Shown here one piece after another: positions 8,683-16,766 of a DNA stretch of 64,000 nucleotides. The DNA is from an uncultured Kineothrix sp. (GTDB lineage: Bacteria > Bacillota > Clostridia > Lachnospirales > Lachnospiraceae): contig CAJUSR010000007.1 of NCBI GenBank assembly GCA_910588855.1, positions 107,537 to 171,536 of the forward strand. Reading direction: 5' to 3'. A program made the position numbers and the translations under genes. Position 1 is the stretch's first letter. Each line of letters begins with the position of its first letter. The notes below the pieces were generated by a model. The model was not told the origin of the DNA. It worked only from the letters and a program-made list of their open reading frames with translations, and searched no databases.

Positions 8683-8802
8683 GGATTCGGGTGTCAAAAG
8701 GCCGGGCCGGCAGCGGCCTTTTGACACCCGAATCCTTATAGGAAAGTCCTTCGCCAGAAGGACGCAGCGAGTAGGGGAAGATGAATCTTCTTTACTCGAT
8801 TG
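8683..8802. repeat. Composite hairpin repeat, copy 1
   Basis: Three modules lie side by side. First, a perfect 21-bp inverted repeat (8683-8703 with 8715-8735) containing GGGTGTCAAAAGGCC. Second, a 27-bp block (8737-8763) identical to 60269-60295. Third, a 40-bp palindromic block (8763-8802) that matches 46901-46940 at 37 of 40 positions. Parts of the first module recur near 60230 and 63925. This is a mosaic, non-coding repeat family. Confidence 0.8.
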
Positions 8803-8850
8803 GAAATAATAGTAGTCTGCATGCAATTTCTTTTATGTTAGGAGGAAGCG

Positions 8851-9459
8851 ATGGGAAAGGTATATGGCTATGTGCGTGTCAGTACGAGGGAGCAGAATGA
8901 GGACAGGCAGATGATTGCATTGAGGGAAAGGGAGGTGCCGGAAAAAAACATTTTTATAGACAAACAATCAGGAAAAGATTTTGAGCGGCCGATGTATAAG
9001 CGGCTGGTTAAAAAGTTAAAAAAGGATGATTTGCTTTATGTAAAGAGTATCGACCGTCTGGGCAGGAATTACGAGGAAATTTTAGCGCAATGGGGGTACC
9101 TGACAAAAGAGAAAAAAGTCGATATCGTAGTAATGGATATGCCTCTTTTGGATACGAGAAGAGGAAAAGATTTGATAGGGACTTTTTTAAGCGATATTGT
9201 CCTGCAAGTGCTTTCCTTCGTTGCGGAAAATGAGAGGAAAAACATAAGGCAGAGGCAAAAGGAAGGGATTGAGGCGGCCAAGATGCGGGGAGTCCAGTTC
9301 GGCAGACCGAAAAATCCTCTCCCGACAAATTTCGGGAAAATTTACAATCAATGGGTGCGGGGGGAAATCGGGGGAACAGGGGCAGCGCAGATGTGTGGAA
9401 TGTCTGTTACATCGTTCTATCGGAAGGCTAAGAGGGAAAGGGAACAGCATAAGATTTAA
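8851..9459 (+). CDS. Serine recombinase (resolvase/invertase family)
   Basis: The 202-residue protein has the resolvase catalytic N-terminus, with S11 in YGYVRVST as the nucleophile and the SIDRLGRNYEEI motif. A long helix follows (about 100-140), then a short C-terminal helix-turn-helix DNA-binding region (about 145-195). Size and order fit small serine resolvases and invertases such as Hin, Gin and Tn3 resolvase, which cut at a 2-bp core between two 12-bp half-sites. Two such sites in inverted orientation begin 11 bp after its stop, so I infer it is a DNA invertase acting there. The ribosome site is TTAGGAGG. Confidence 0.93.
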   Translation: MGKVYGYVRVSTREQNEDRQMIALREREVPEKNIFIDKQSGKDFERPMYKRLVKKLKKDDLLYVKSIDRLGRNYEEILAQWGYLTKEKKVDIVVMDMPLLDTRRGKDLIGTFLSDIVLQVLSFVAENERKNIRQRQKEGIEAAKMRGVQFGRPKNPLPTNFGKIYNQWVRGEIGGTGAAQMCGMSVTSFYRKAKREREQHKI

Positions 9460-9470
9460 AATGCAGTATG

Positions 9471-9496
9471 TTGCCAAATTGTGTACTTTTTGGCTA
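9471..9496 (+). promoter_or_regulatory. Putative recombination site L (12-2-12)
   Basis: Half-site TTGCCAAATTGT (9471-9482), core GT (9483-9484), half-site ACTTTTTGGCTA (9485-9496). The halves are imperfect inverted repeats. This is the geometry used by serine invertases. Seventeen bases (9481-9497) recur perfectly in inverted orientation at 9617-9633. Confidence 0.7.
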
Positions 9497-9629
9497 TAAA
9501 TTCTATTTTACATAATCTTTTATTACTATACTATAATTTTGCCAAAAAGTCAATAATTGTACGCTTCATTCCTGTAAGCTACGAACCAAATGCTATGTAT
9601 GTGCATCTGGTTTTCAATAGCCAAAAAGT
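9485..9629. promoter_or_regulatory. Putative invertible promoter segment (145 bp)
   Basis: This is the stretch between the two core dinucleotides. On the minus strand it has TTGACT (9548-9553), a 17-bp spacer and TATAGT (9525-9530), pointing away from the phosphonate operon. On the plus strand only a weaker TTTACA (9507-9512), 19 bp, TATAAT (9532-9537) is seen. Inversion would move the better promoter to face 9836. An extra half-site TTGCCAAAAAGT (9539-9550) overlaps its -35. There is no coding capacity. That it inverts is inferred. Confidence 0.65.
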
Positions 9630-9643
9630 ACACTTTTTGAAAA
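9618..9643 (-). promoter_or_regulatory. Putative recombination site R (12-2-12, inverted)
   Basis: Half-site TAGCCAAAAAGT (9618-9629), core AC (9630-9631), half-site ACTTTTTGAAAA (9632-9643). CAAAAAGT-AC-ACTTTTTG is a perfect dyad around the core. AC is the complement of the GT core in site L, so the two sites are in inverted orientation with matching cores, as inversion requires. Confidence 0.7.
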
Positions 9644-9658
9644 TTGGGAGGAGAATTT

Positions 9659-9709
9659 ATGCTGGATTCGGCACTGGGCTCCGGAAATTCGGTAAGAATT
9701 AGGAAATAA
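9659..9709 (+). CDS. Possible 16-residue leader peptide
   Basis: GGGAGGAG precedes an ATG at 9659 with ideal spacing and opens a 16-codon frame ending TAA at 9709. Its first codons form one arm of an inverted repeat (9661-9670 with 9744-9753), so translation could alter the fold of the operon leader. It lies outside the invertible segment and would be on every transcript started there. The function is unknown, and the strong ribosome site is the only evidence. Confidence 0.35.
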   Translation: MLDSALGSGNSVRIRK

Positions 9710-9835
9710 TAAGAAAGTGACGGTTACAATGCTGGTTTATTATCGAATCCAGCTTCAGATTGGTACACTAAGGAGTGCGGGTATTCACATGTGGAAGAAC
9801 GATAAACCAATAATAATGGTAGGGAATAGACAACT

Positions 9836-11233
9836 ATGAGGAAGGTGTGGAAAAAGCAAATTAAGGATTTCTTAAATCTAATGGAAGAGGCGCATAACGA
9901 GATTGAGAAAGAAGTGGAAAAACGAAATGGCGCGATGGTACAAGAACTGCTGGGACAATGCCAGGAGGGGGCTATCAGAATTGGAGATTTGATAGAGAGC
10001 AGCGAAGAAGGGGAAACAAAGACGGTAGAACTGCTGGAAGAATATTGCGAGCTTGTCTATACTGTGCATCAAAGTATGTTGGAAGGCGGTCATCCCAAAG
10101 GAGGAAAATTCTGTAAAGATTTAAAGGTCGTACTAAAAAGGGTACAAGAGAGGATAGATAGCCTGAAAATACGTATCGAAGCGGTATTTCTTCCTTATAA
10201 GGCAGCTATGTGGGATTCTTTGGAGAGCGTTTGGAAGGAAGCAGAAGCAGACCCGGACTGTGATGCGTATGTTGTTCCGATTCCCTATTATGATAAGAAA
10301 CCAGACGGAAGCTTTGGAGAAAAACATGACGAAAGCGGTCTGTATCCGGAATATGTGCCTATTGTCAAATATGATGCCTATGATTTTGCATTCCACAAGC
10401 CAGATATCATCTTTATTCATAACCCTTACGACGGCGGCAATTATGTAACAAGCGTGCATCCCTTTTTTTATTCTTCTAATTTAAAGAAATATACGGATTG
10501 CCTGGTATATATTCCTTATTTTATAAAGGATGAAATGGTTTTTGAAAATCTACAGGAAACGAAAAAAATAGAAGATTACTGTATGGTACCCGGTGTGGTA
10601 AATGCGGATAAGGTGATTGTCCAATCCAGGGAGATGAAAAAGGTTTATATAGATATATTAACGGGGTATACCGGCAGGAATACCTTTGATTATTGGGAAA
10701 GGAAAATTGCAGGGCTTGGTTCGCCCAAATTAGAGAAGGTACGCAATACCAGCAAAAAGGATATTTGTATTCCGGCCCAGTGGGCGGGCATTATGAAAAA
10801 AAGAAGCGGCAAAGTGGTTTTGTATAATACCCATCTGAATCTGTTGATGGAGAGGAATTACAAATATTTTATCCCAAAACTAAGGGAAACGTTGGATTAT
10901 TTTAAAAGCAGGGATGATATCCTCCTTTTGTGGCGCCCTCATCCCCTCTCTCTTGCGGCAGCGGAATCCATGAACCCTTGTGCTGCGGATATTTACCGCA
11001 GCATTGTGAAGGCATACCGGGAAGAAGGGTGGGGGATTTATGATGATACACCTGATTTGGGAAGGGCGATTGCCCTGTCGGATGCTTACTATGGCTCCAT
11101 AAGCTCTGTGCTGACACTATATAAGGAAACGGGCAAACCAATACTCATACATAAAATTGATATTGCGGAGGAAAAATACGGGGATGATTTATGCAACCAC
11201 CGGGTTGACAGGGGCGGGAGGATTATGTGGTAA
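9836..11233 (+). CDS. CDP-glycerol glycerophosphotransferase-like protein (TagB/TagF type)
   Basis: The 465-residue protein begins with a helical, charged region (about 1-120, probably coiled coil). A GT-B-like body follows. Useful signatures are the FHKPDIIFIHNPYDGGNYVTS segment, the C-terminal donor-site motif LLWRPHPLS, and the late DAYYGSISSVL segment where this family keeps its catalytic or binding Asp-Ser. Relatives transfer glycerol phosphate from CDP-glycerol to wall or capsule polymers. It is first in the ten-gene operon and overlaps the next gene by 7 bp. Whether it uses CDP-glycerol or the CDP-type donor suggested by its neighbours cannot be told. Confidence 0.65.
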   Translation: MRKVWKKQIKDFLNLMEEAHNEIEKEVEKRNGAMVQELLGQCQEGAIRIGDLIESSEEGETKTVELLEEYCELVYTVHQSMLEGGHPKGGKFCKDLKVVLKRVQERIDSLKIRIEAVFLPYKAAMWDSLESVWKEAEADPDCDAYVVPIPYYDKKPDGSFGEKHDESGLYPEYVPIVKYDAYDFAFHKPDIIFIHNPYDGGNYVTSVHPFFYSSNLKKYTDCLVYIPYFIKDEMVFENLQETKKIEDYCMVPGVVNADKVIVQSREMKKVYIDILTGYTGRNTFDYWERKIAGLGSPKLEKVRNTSKKDICIPAQWAGIMKKRSGKVVLYNTHLNLLMERNYKYFIPKLRETLDYFKSRDDILLLWRPHPLSLAAAESMNPCAADIYRSIVKAYREEGWGIYDDTPDLGRAIALSDAYYGSISSVLTLYKETGKPILIHKIDIAEEKYGDDLCNHRVDRGGRIMW

Positions 11234-12213
11234 CGATGGGAAGAGAGACTATAGCGATTGATGCGAGGGAATTGAGGAAGATACAATTGCTTCAATTGGA
11301 TATATTGAAACAGGTAGACAGGATATGCAGAAAGCATGGTATCAAATATACTTTGTGCGGAGGAAGCTTGTTGGGGGCAATCCGGCATGGAGGGTTTATT
11401 CCCTGGGATGACGATATTGATGTTTCCATGCTTCGTGAAGATTATGAAAGGTTCCTGAAAATATGTGGCCGGGAATTGGATAAAAGGAAATATTTTGTAC
11501 AGACGGTGGACACGGATCCCGGATATCGGTGGATATATGGGAAAATCATTTTAAAGGGAACGGTTTATGTGAGGAAAGGGCAGGAAAGCATTAAAAGCCG
11601 TAATGGGATTTTTATTGATATTTTCCCAAGGGATGGCAAATTTGATAACTTTGTAATCGGTTACATACAGTCAAAATGTGCCTTTTTGCTTAGAAAGATT
11701 CTATACTCCCCAGTGGGGGCAGAGCAAAGCAAAGATGTAAAAGCAAGAAAAATCTTCCGAATCCTTTCCAAAATAAAGAAGAAAGATGCGCTGAAGCTGC
11801 TGGCATTGATACAATTTTTAAATTTTGGGAAAAAAACCAAGATGGTTAGGTGCTGGGGGCTGATGGGAACGGGAGAAAAGAAAAAATACGAATTGAGGGC
11901 CAAAAGATACGAACGGTATAAAGAGGAACATTGGTTGGACTTGCCGGAGCAGGAAAAGGCAAAAAGAAAAGAAGGGCTTTTACGCTGCTTTTTTACGGAG
12001 GTAACAGATGTACCTTTTGAAAACATGACGGTAATGATTACCGCCCATTACGATGAATGGCTGCGGTTTACATTTGATGATTATTGGAAACTACCGCCTA
12101 AGAGCAAACGTATTATGCACCAGGAGGCTTCTGCATATAGTCTGGGGAAATATGAGGAGTATGCCGAGAAACTATTGGAAGAGGATGGAAGGGAGCATGA
12201 TGGAAAAGCTTGA
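11227..12213 (+). CDS. licD: LicD family phosphotransferase, first copy
   Basis: The 328-residue protein has the LicD nucleotidyltransferase-fold signature: GGSLLGAIRHGGFIPWDDDID, with the metal-binding acidic cluster at D61-D65. LicD proteins move phosphocholine, or in some bacteria 2-aminoethylphosphonate, from a CDP/CMP-activated donor to surface glycans. The GTG at 11227 is preferred as start because GGGAGGA lies 6 bp upstream; the alternative is ATG 11236. It overlaps both neighbours and is about 40 residues longer at the C-terminus than the second copy, so the two probably have different acceptors. Confidence 0.85.
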   Translation: MVTMGRETIAIDARELRKIQLLQLDILKQVDRICRKHGIKYTLCGGSLLGAIRHGGFIPWDDDIDVSMLREDYERFLKICGRELDKRKYFVQTVDTDPGYRWIYGKIILKGTVYVRKGQESIKSRNGIFIDIFPRDGKFDNFVIGYIQSKCAFLLRKILYSPVGAEQSKDVKARKIFRILSKIKKKDALKLLALIQFLNFGKKTKMVRCWGLMGTGEKKKYELRAKRYERYKEEHWLDLPEQEKAKRKEGLLRCFFTEVTDVPFENMTVMITAHYDEWLRFTFDDYWKLPPKSKRIMHQEASAYSLGKYEEYAEKLLEEDGREHDGKA

Positions 12214-13045
12214 GTATACGCCGGAAATCATAAGAAAAATACAATTGACGGAGTTGTCCATACTGCGCGAGCTGGATAGGATATGCCAAAAATGCAAGAT
12301 TCCCTATATCATTGATTCCGGTACACTTTTAGGGGCGGTCCGCCATGAAGGTTTTATTCCCTGGGATGATGACATAGATATAAAAATGCTGCGTAGGGAT
12401 TATGATAAGTTTTGCAACATTTGCAAAGATGAGTTGGGGAAAAAGTATTTTTTACAGACTTACCGGACGGATAAAGGATATCGTTGGGGATATGCACGGA
12501 TATTGAGAAAGGGAACCGTATTTATCCGGGCAGGGCATCAAAGCCTGAAGTCGAATACGGGGATATTTATAGACGTTTTCCCTTGCGATAATATGCCGGA
12601 GGGCAAGGCTGCCCTCTTTCTGTGCAATGTTCTTTCCCTCGTTTGCCGGAAAATGCTTTATTCCGAAGTAGGGGCAAAAAGTGCGCCTTTTTTTGTAAAA
12701 AGGCTTGGCTTTGCCTGTCTGGATCTTTTGCCAAAGGAATGGGCTTATTATGGGTTGGAAAAAATTGCGGATTATTGCGGAAGAAAGGAAACGGGGAAAG
12801 TACGGTGTTATGCGTGGGGCTCAAAAGAAGAAACTGTTGGGCAGAAGAGGGAATGGTTTGAAAATACATGTGATATATGTTTTGAGGGTCTTATGGTAAA
12901 GGCTCCGGCAAAGAAGGAGGAAGTCCTTACTTATTATTATGGAAAGGATTATATGACCCCGCCCCCGGAAGAGGAGAGGCAGCCAAAACATACGGCCGAA
13001 TATATAAAATTCGTAGAAGAAGACGAGGGAGATGTTTGCGGATGA
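12200..13045 (+). CDS. licD: LicD family phosphotransferase, second copy
   Basis: The 281-residue protein carries SGTLLGAVRHEGFIPWDDDI, with metal-binding acids at D56-D60. It is clearly a paralogue of the preceding gene; both share the IRK/LRKIQL...L..LDRIC opening. The start is the ATG at 12200 (a tandem ATG lies at 12197) behind GGAAGGGAG. The open frame extends further upstream, but inside the preceding gene. It overlaps the previous stop by 14 bp and the next gene by 4 bp. Two LicD enzymes in one operon suggest two decorated positions or two glycans. Confidence 0.85.
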   Translation: MEKLEYTPEIIRKIQLTELSILRELDRICQKCKIPYIIDSGTLLGAVRHEGFIPWDDDIDIKMLRRDYDKFCNICKDELGKKYFLQTYRTDKGYRWGYARILRKGTVFIRAGHQSLKSNTGIFIDVFPCDNMPEGKAALFLCNVLSLVCRKMLYSEVGAKSAPFFVKRLGFACLDLLPKEWAYYGLEKIADYCGRKETGKVRCYAWGSKEETVGQKREWFENTCDICFEGLMVKAPAKKEEVLTYYYGKDYMTPPPEEERQPKHTAEYIKFVEEDEGDVCG

Positions 13046-14286
13046 ATCCAATATCTTGTTTGGATGCCTGGCAGGATGGGGAAAATGTATGGCTGTCCAA
13101 CTATGATTACAATGCATTGATAAGGTGGAATATGGATTCCGGGGAGGCGGAGATTATGGGATTATTCCCCCGGGAGCCGGAGGATGCAGGAAGATTACAT
13201 CGGCGGGTATTTTGCGTGGGAAAAAAGCTGTATTTTATTCCATATCGGGGCAGATATATCCATATCCGGGATTTGGAACAGGGAACATGGGAGTGTGTCA
13301 AGGTGGCAGAGGAAGAAATGATAGTTGCCGACGCCTGTTTAGTGGAGGATTGTATTTGGATATTTCCCTGTTATCTGCGCTGGCCTATTATGCTGTTCCA
13401 TATAAACACGCATCAATTAGAGAGAATGGATAGTTTGACGGGAGAAATCGGAAATTATATAGAGGAAAAATACAGGAAATGGATGGTTTGGGATATTTCC
13501 TGTGTCTGTCAGAGAGAGGGTCTTTTTTATTTGGCAGAATACCGTAGGAATCAGATTTTTTGTATTGACAATAAGGAAGGGAAGCTGCAGCATGTATGGT
13601 CTCATGTTAGAGCAGCACTGGGTTCGGAGGGGAAGGATACTAGGGAAGAAGTAAAAATACAGGGGATTACTGTATGCGGAAAAGAGGACTTTTGGCTGGC
13701 TTCGCTGGAGAAGGCGGAAGTTTACAGATGGAATCCGAAGGAAGGAATCAAAAGAACCTACGGGTTTGCTGCGAAGATGTATGGCAAAAGGATACCGTTT
13801 CTTAGGGTGGTTGATGTAGATGAGCTATATGCATTGGTATTGCCCTGCCATTCCGGTTATCTTTTCAGGATTCATAAGCGGACGGATGAAATAGCAAAAA
13901 TCCCGTATCCGGTAGGATTCGCAAGGCGGCGGGTTTATTCCCTGTTTTGCGGTTATGGCAAGGAGGCAGGTAAAGTGTTCCTTTATCCGAGAAGCGGTAA
14001 CGGGCTTCTGATAGTAGAAGTAAAGCAGGGGGAAGCTTTTTACATTCCTTATATATTCAACGAAAAGGACGGCGGATATCTTGCAGATTTCTATCTTCAA
14101 TCCATGAGGGAACAGTTGTGCAGCGGTAGGTTGGATGAATCCGAAGGGGGGAAGGATATACTTTCGGATTTCCTCGATGAAGTGGTCCGCCGGGAAAGGG
14201 ATATGGAACAAGGGGAGGCGGAACCAATCGGGAAAAGGATATATGAGTATTGTAAAGAAACATGTCTGCGGGGGAGGTTGGAATGA
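13042..14286 (+). CDS. Unknown protein, possibly a beta-propeller
   Basis: The 414-residue protein has no signal peptide or membrane segment. It shows a repeating pattern of short hydrophobic strands with aromatic and Trp residues (for example VWLSNYDYNALIRWN, LYFIPYRGRYIHI, CIWIFPCYLRWPIMLF, DFWLASLEKAEVYRWN). About six such blocks at spacings of 50-60 residues suggest a beta-propeller or kelch-like fold, possibly a sugar-binding or scaffold role. The family is not recognised. It overlaps the previous stop (ATGA) and the next start by 4 bp each, so it belongs firmly to the phosphonate operon. Confidence 0.6.
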   Translation: MNPISCLDAWQDGENVWLSNYDYNALIRWNMDSGEAEIMGLFPREPEDAGRLHRRVFCVGKKLYFIPYRGRYIHIRDLEQGTWECVKVAEEEMIVADACLVEDCIWIFPCYLRWPIMLFHINTHQLERMDSLTGEIGNYIEEKYRKWMVWDISCVCQREGLFYLAEYRRNQIFCIDNKEGKLQHVWSHVRAALGSEGKDTREEVKIQGITVCGKEDFWLASLEKAEVYRWNPKEGIKRTYGFAAKMYGKRIPFLRVVDVDELYALVLPCHSGYLFRIHKRTDEIAKIPYPVGFARRRVYSLFCGYGKEAGKVFLYPRSGNGLLIVEVKQGEAFYIPYIFNEKDGGYLADFYLQSMREQLCSGRLDESEGGKDILSDFLDEVVRRERDMEQGEAEPIGKRIYEYCKETCLRGRLE

Positions 14287-15026
14287 AAGTTGCAGTGATG
14301 TCGGATATTCATGGGAACCTGGAAGCATTTGATTCGATAAGAAGAAGGATTTGCGGGATGGAAGGGATAGAAGGGATTGTGCTGTTGGGCGATTTGATAG
14401 ATTACGGTCCGCATTCGGGCGAAGTGATTGAGTCAATTCGGAATCTGTCCTATCCTATCTTATGCAATATCCGGGGGAATCACGAGGCCGCTGTTTTGGA
14501 AGGGGAATACGGCAGATTTTCCACAGAGCGCGGAAAGGAATGCGCCCGTCATACATGCAGCCATTTGTCCGCAGCTTCCCGGTATTATTTGGAAAAGGAA
14601 ATGGAGAAAAAAGGAAGCCATGTATTCTGTGTGCAGGGAAGGAAGTGTCTGGCAGTACACGGAAGCCTTTCGGATGAATATTGGAAAGGAATTGGCATGG
14701 AAGATAGTTTGGAAGAAAATGGTTTAGAAAAATATAAAGGGTTTGATTATGTATTTTCCGGGCATACTCATTTGCCCCATTATTTTGAAAAGTATTATCC
14801 GGTAAAGGATGGGGTGAGGAGAAACAGGAAGAAAACAATATTTATCAATCCGGGTTCGGTAGGGCAGCCAAGGAATTTGAATGCAATGGCACAATGTGCG
14901 GTGGTAGATATGGAAAGCGAAGAAGTGGTTATGGTAAAGTGCCGCTATGATATAGGCAGGGAGCAGGAAGCCTTTCCGGCAGAAATAGATGTATTCTATA
15001 AGGACAGATTGGAGTACGGAATATGA
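14283..15026 (+). CDS. Calcineurin-like metallophosphoesterase
   Basis: The 247-residue protein has all metallophosphoesterase motifs in order: SDIHGN (D8, H10), GDLIDYGPHS, RGNHE and SGHTH. These ligate two metal ions. It is closest in layout to the YfcE/MJ0936-type cytoplasmic phosphodiesterases. It starts at ATG 14283 behind GGGGGAGG, overlapping the previous stop by 4 bp. In this operon it may hydrolyse a nucleotide-linked or phosphate ester intermediate, for example recycling a CDP by-product, but the substrate is not shown by the sequence. Confidence 0.85.
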   Translation: MKVAVMSDIHGNLEAFDSIRRRICGMEGIEGIVLLGDLIDYGPHSGEVIESIRNLSYPILCNIRGNHEAAVLEGEYGRFSTERGKECARHTCSHLSAASRYYLEKEMEKKGSHVFCVQGRKCLAVHGSLSDEYWKGIGMEDSLEENGLEKYKGFDYVFSGHTHLPHYFEKYYPVKDGVRRNRKKTIFINPGSVGQPRNLNAMAQCAVVDMESEEVVMVKCRYDIGREQEAFPAEIDVFYKDRLEYGI

Positions 15027-16024
15027 TGAAAGAATTGTATGTTATCAGCGGTGTGGCAGGCATGACGGGAAGCGAGCTGGCAAAAATATTGGTGGCGGAA
15101 GGGCACAGGGTTATTGGATTCGACAACTTTTTTGCGTCGTCCAGGGAAAGCCTGTGTGAAATAGAAAATAACGAATTGTTTGATTTTTATGAATATGATT
15201 TAAACTCCGGGGAAGAGATGGGACGGGTTTTAGATATGGTGAAAGGATGGAAAAAAGAATATAAAAAGCTGGTGTACATAAATTGCGCGGCAATTGTCCA
15301 TACGGAGTATTTTTACCATATTGATAAAACATTTGGAACCAATGTGACAGGAATGAAAAATTTTCTGGAACAGGCGGTTATGGCCGGGGCGGATATTTTT
15401 ATCAATTGTTCCACTTCCGAAGTATATTCCATGCAGTCATGGAAAGAAGGTGGGGTAGCGGAAAAGGATTATATCCTGCTTGCCAATGCGGAGCATAGTC
15501 AACGGACAAGTTATGCGGCAGGAAAACTGCTGACGGAATTTTTCATGAAAGATGCGGTATGGAACCAAAAGATAAAGGGGTGTTCTATACGGTTTGCCAA
15601 TGTGTACAGCAAAAGCGAGCGGTACCCGAAACATGTGATTCCCCACATATTGACGGAGCTATCCCGGAAAGGGGAAGTGGAGCTATTGGAAAACAGTAAG
15701 AGAAATAAAAGGACTTTCCTCCATAATACGGATAGCTGTATGGCAGTGCTTGCGCTAATCCGTACGGAAGAGGCATTGGACGGAAGCGTATATAACGTGG
15801 CTACAAAAGAAGAGGTTTCCATGCCGGATTTGGTATCCCTTTGTGCGGAAAAAATGGGGATTTCCAATCCGAAGATTGTTTTCCGGGGCTACCGGGAGTC
15901 CGACCCGGAAAGGCGCGTGCTGAATATTGATAAAATCGTAGAAAGGACGGGATGGATGCCAAAGGTTTCGTTAGCGGAAGGGATAGAAATGTGCGTAAAG
16001 GAAATGAGGAAGAACAAGGCATGA
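15023..16024 (+). CDS. NAD-dependent epimerase/dehydratase (extended SDR)
   Basis: The 333-residue protein has a Rossmann NAD-binding motif G10-V-A-G-M-T-G16, the catalytic Ser region INCSTSEVYS, and Y164-A-A-G-K168. The C-terminal part (about 190-330) is the usual substrate lobe, with NKRTFLHNTDSCMAVLALI. Extended SDRs act on nucleotide sugars or, less often, on other activated carbonyl compounds. The start overlaps the previous gene by 4 bp. It may make the sugar to which the phosphonate is attached, or reduce an intermediate. I cannot choose between these. Confidence 0.85.
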   Translation: MMKELYVISGVAGMTGSELAKILVAEGHRVIGFDNFFASSRESLCEIENNELFDFYEYDLNSGEEMGRVLDMVKGWKKEYKKLVYINCAAIVHTEYFYHIDKTFGTNVTGMKNFLEQAVMAGADIFINCSTSEVYSMQSWKEGGVAEKDYILLANAEHSQRTSYAAGKLLTEFFMKDAVWNQKIKGCSIRFANVYSKSERYPKHVIPHILTELSRKGEVELLENSKRNKRTFLHNTDSCMAVLALIRTEEALDGSVYNVATKEEVSMPDLVSLCAEKMGISNPKIVFRGYRESDPERRVLNIDKIVERTGWMPKVSLAEGIEMCVKEMRKNKA

Positions 16025-16764
16025 AAATATTGGTGGTGACGGTGGCCGGAATGGCAAGGAGGTTCAGCGAATCGGTGGGGAAAGACTCCCTGAAATGCCT
16101 TTATTATAAAGAAAATCCAAGGGAGGCGCTCCTTTTCCAAATGCTGCGGCAGGCATCGTCTTTTGACAAATATATTATTGTAGGGGGATTTTTATTTGAA
16201 GAGTTAACCGAATTTATAGAAAAAAACCTGAGTGATTTAAAAGATAAGATATTATTAGTAAAAAATGGGCATTTTGTGGATTATGGTTCCTGCTATAGCC
16301 TGTATCTTGGCATTAATCGGGCAGAGGAGTTCGGTTATAGGCAATTGGTTTTTGCGGAGGGCGATTTGTTTCTGGATAAGGAAACTTTCCGGCAAATATG
16401 TGATGCCAAATGCGATGTAGTTACATCAAATGGCGAGGATATCTGTGCGGATAGGGCGGTTGCTTTTTATTATGATATGGAATCCAGGATTCATTATCTT
16501 TATGATACGGAACATAAAGCCCTTCGGATTCAAGAGCCTTTCACCGCAGTTTATAATTCCGGGCAAGTATGGAAATTCGTAAACAAGGAGCGATTGGAAC
16601 GGATTGCAGGTAATCTTTCAAAGGAAGAACTGATAGGAACAAATCTGGTTATCATACAAAAGTATTTTGGTTTGCTGAAAAGGAAGGAATATCAGCAGCT
16701 CCGGTTCCAGAGATGGGTAAATTGCAATACGCTTGCAGATTTCGAGAAGACATTGGAGGGATAG
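16021..16764 (+). CDS. Nucleotidyltransferase (LicC/PntC-like)
   Basis: The 247-residue protein begins MKILVVTVAGMARRFSES, a divergent form of the G-x-G-x-R loop that binds the nucleotide triphosphate. It has FVDYGSCYSLYLGINRA, and an acidic metal site in LVFAEGDLFLDKETF. The size and fold match LicC-type CTP:phosphocholine cytidylyltransferases and the related aminoethylphosphonate cytidylyltransferases (PntC). With LicD and PEP mutase in the same operon, CTP activation of a phosphonate is the natural inference. It starts by ATGA overlap with the SDR gene and ends 2 bp before the next. Confidence 0.75.
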   Translation: MKILVVTVAGMARRFSESVGKDSLKCLYYKENPREALLFQMLRQASSFDKYIIVGGFLFEELTEFIEKNLSDLKDKILLVKNGHFVDYGSCYSLYLGINRAEEFGYRQLVFAEGDLFLDKETFRQICDAKCDVVTSNGEDICADRAVAFYYDMESRIHYLYDTEHKALRIQEPFTAVYNSGQVWKFVNKERLERIAGNLSKEELIGTNLVIIQKYFGLLKRKEYQQLRFQRWVNCNTLADFEKTLEG

Positions 16765-16766
16765 GG

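Larger units (their letters stand above)
8429..8850. other. Intergenic region with two terminators and a repeat element
   Basis: No gene is supported in this 422-bp gap. It holds two terminator hairpins (8577-8620 and 8639-8672), then a hairpin-rich dispersed repeat (8683-8802) ending just before the recombinase ribosome site (TTAGGAGG). No good promoter for the recombinase was seen between the repeat and the gene. Confidence 0.7.

Noticed and set aside
9471-9643. The recombinase sites as a transposon res site for cointegrate resolution
   Set aside because: Res sites act as direct repeats on two element copies, but here two complete sites with matching cores are inverted in one locus and no transposase is near. 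The extra half-site at 9539-9550 keeps this alternative open, though less likely.
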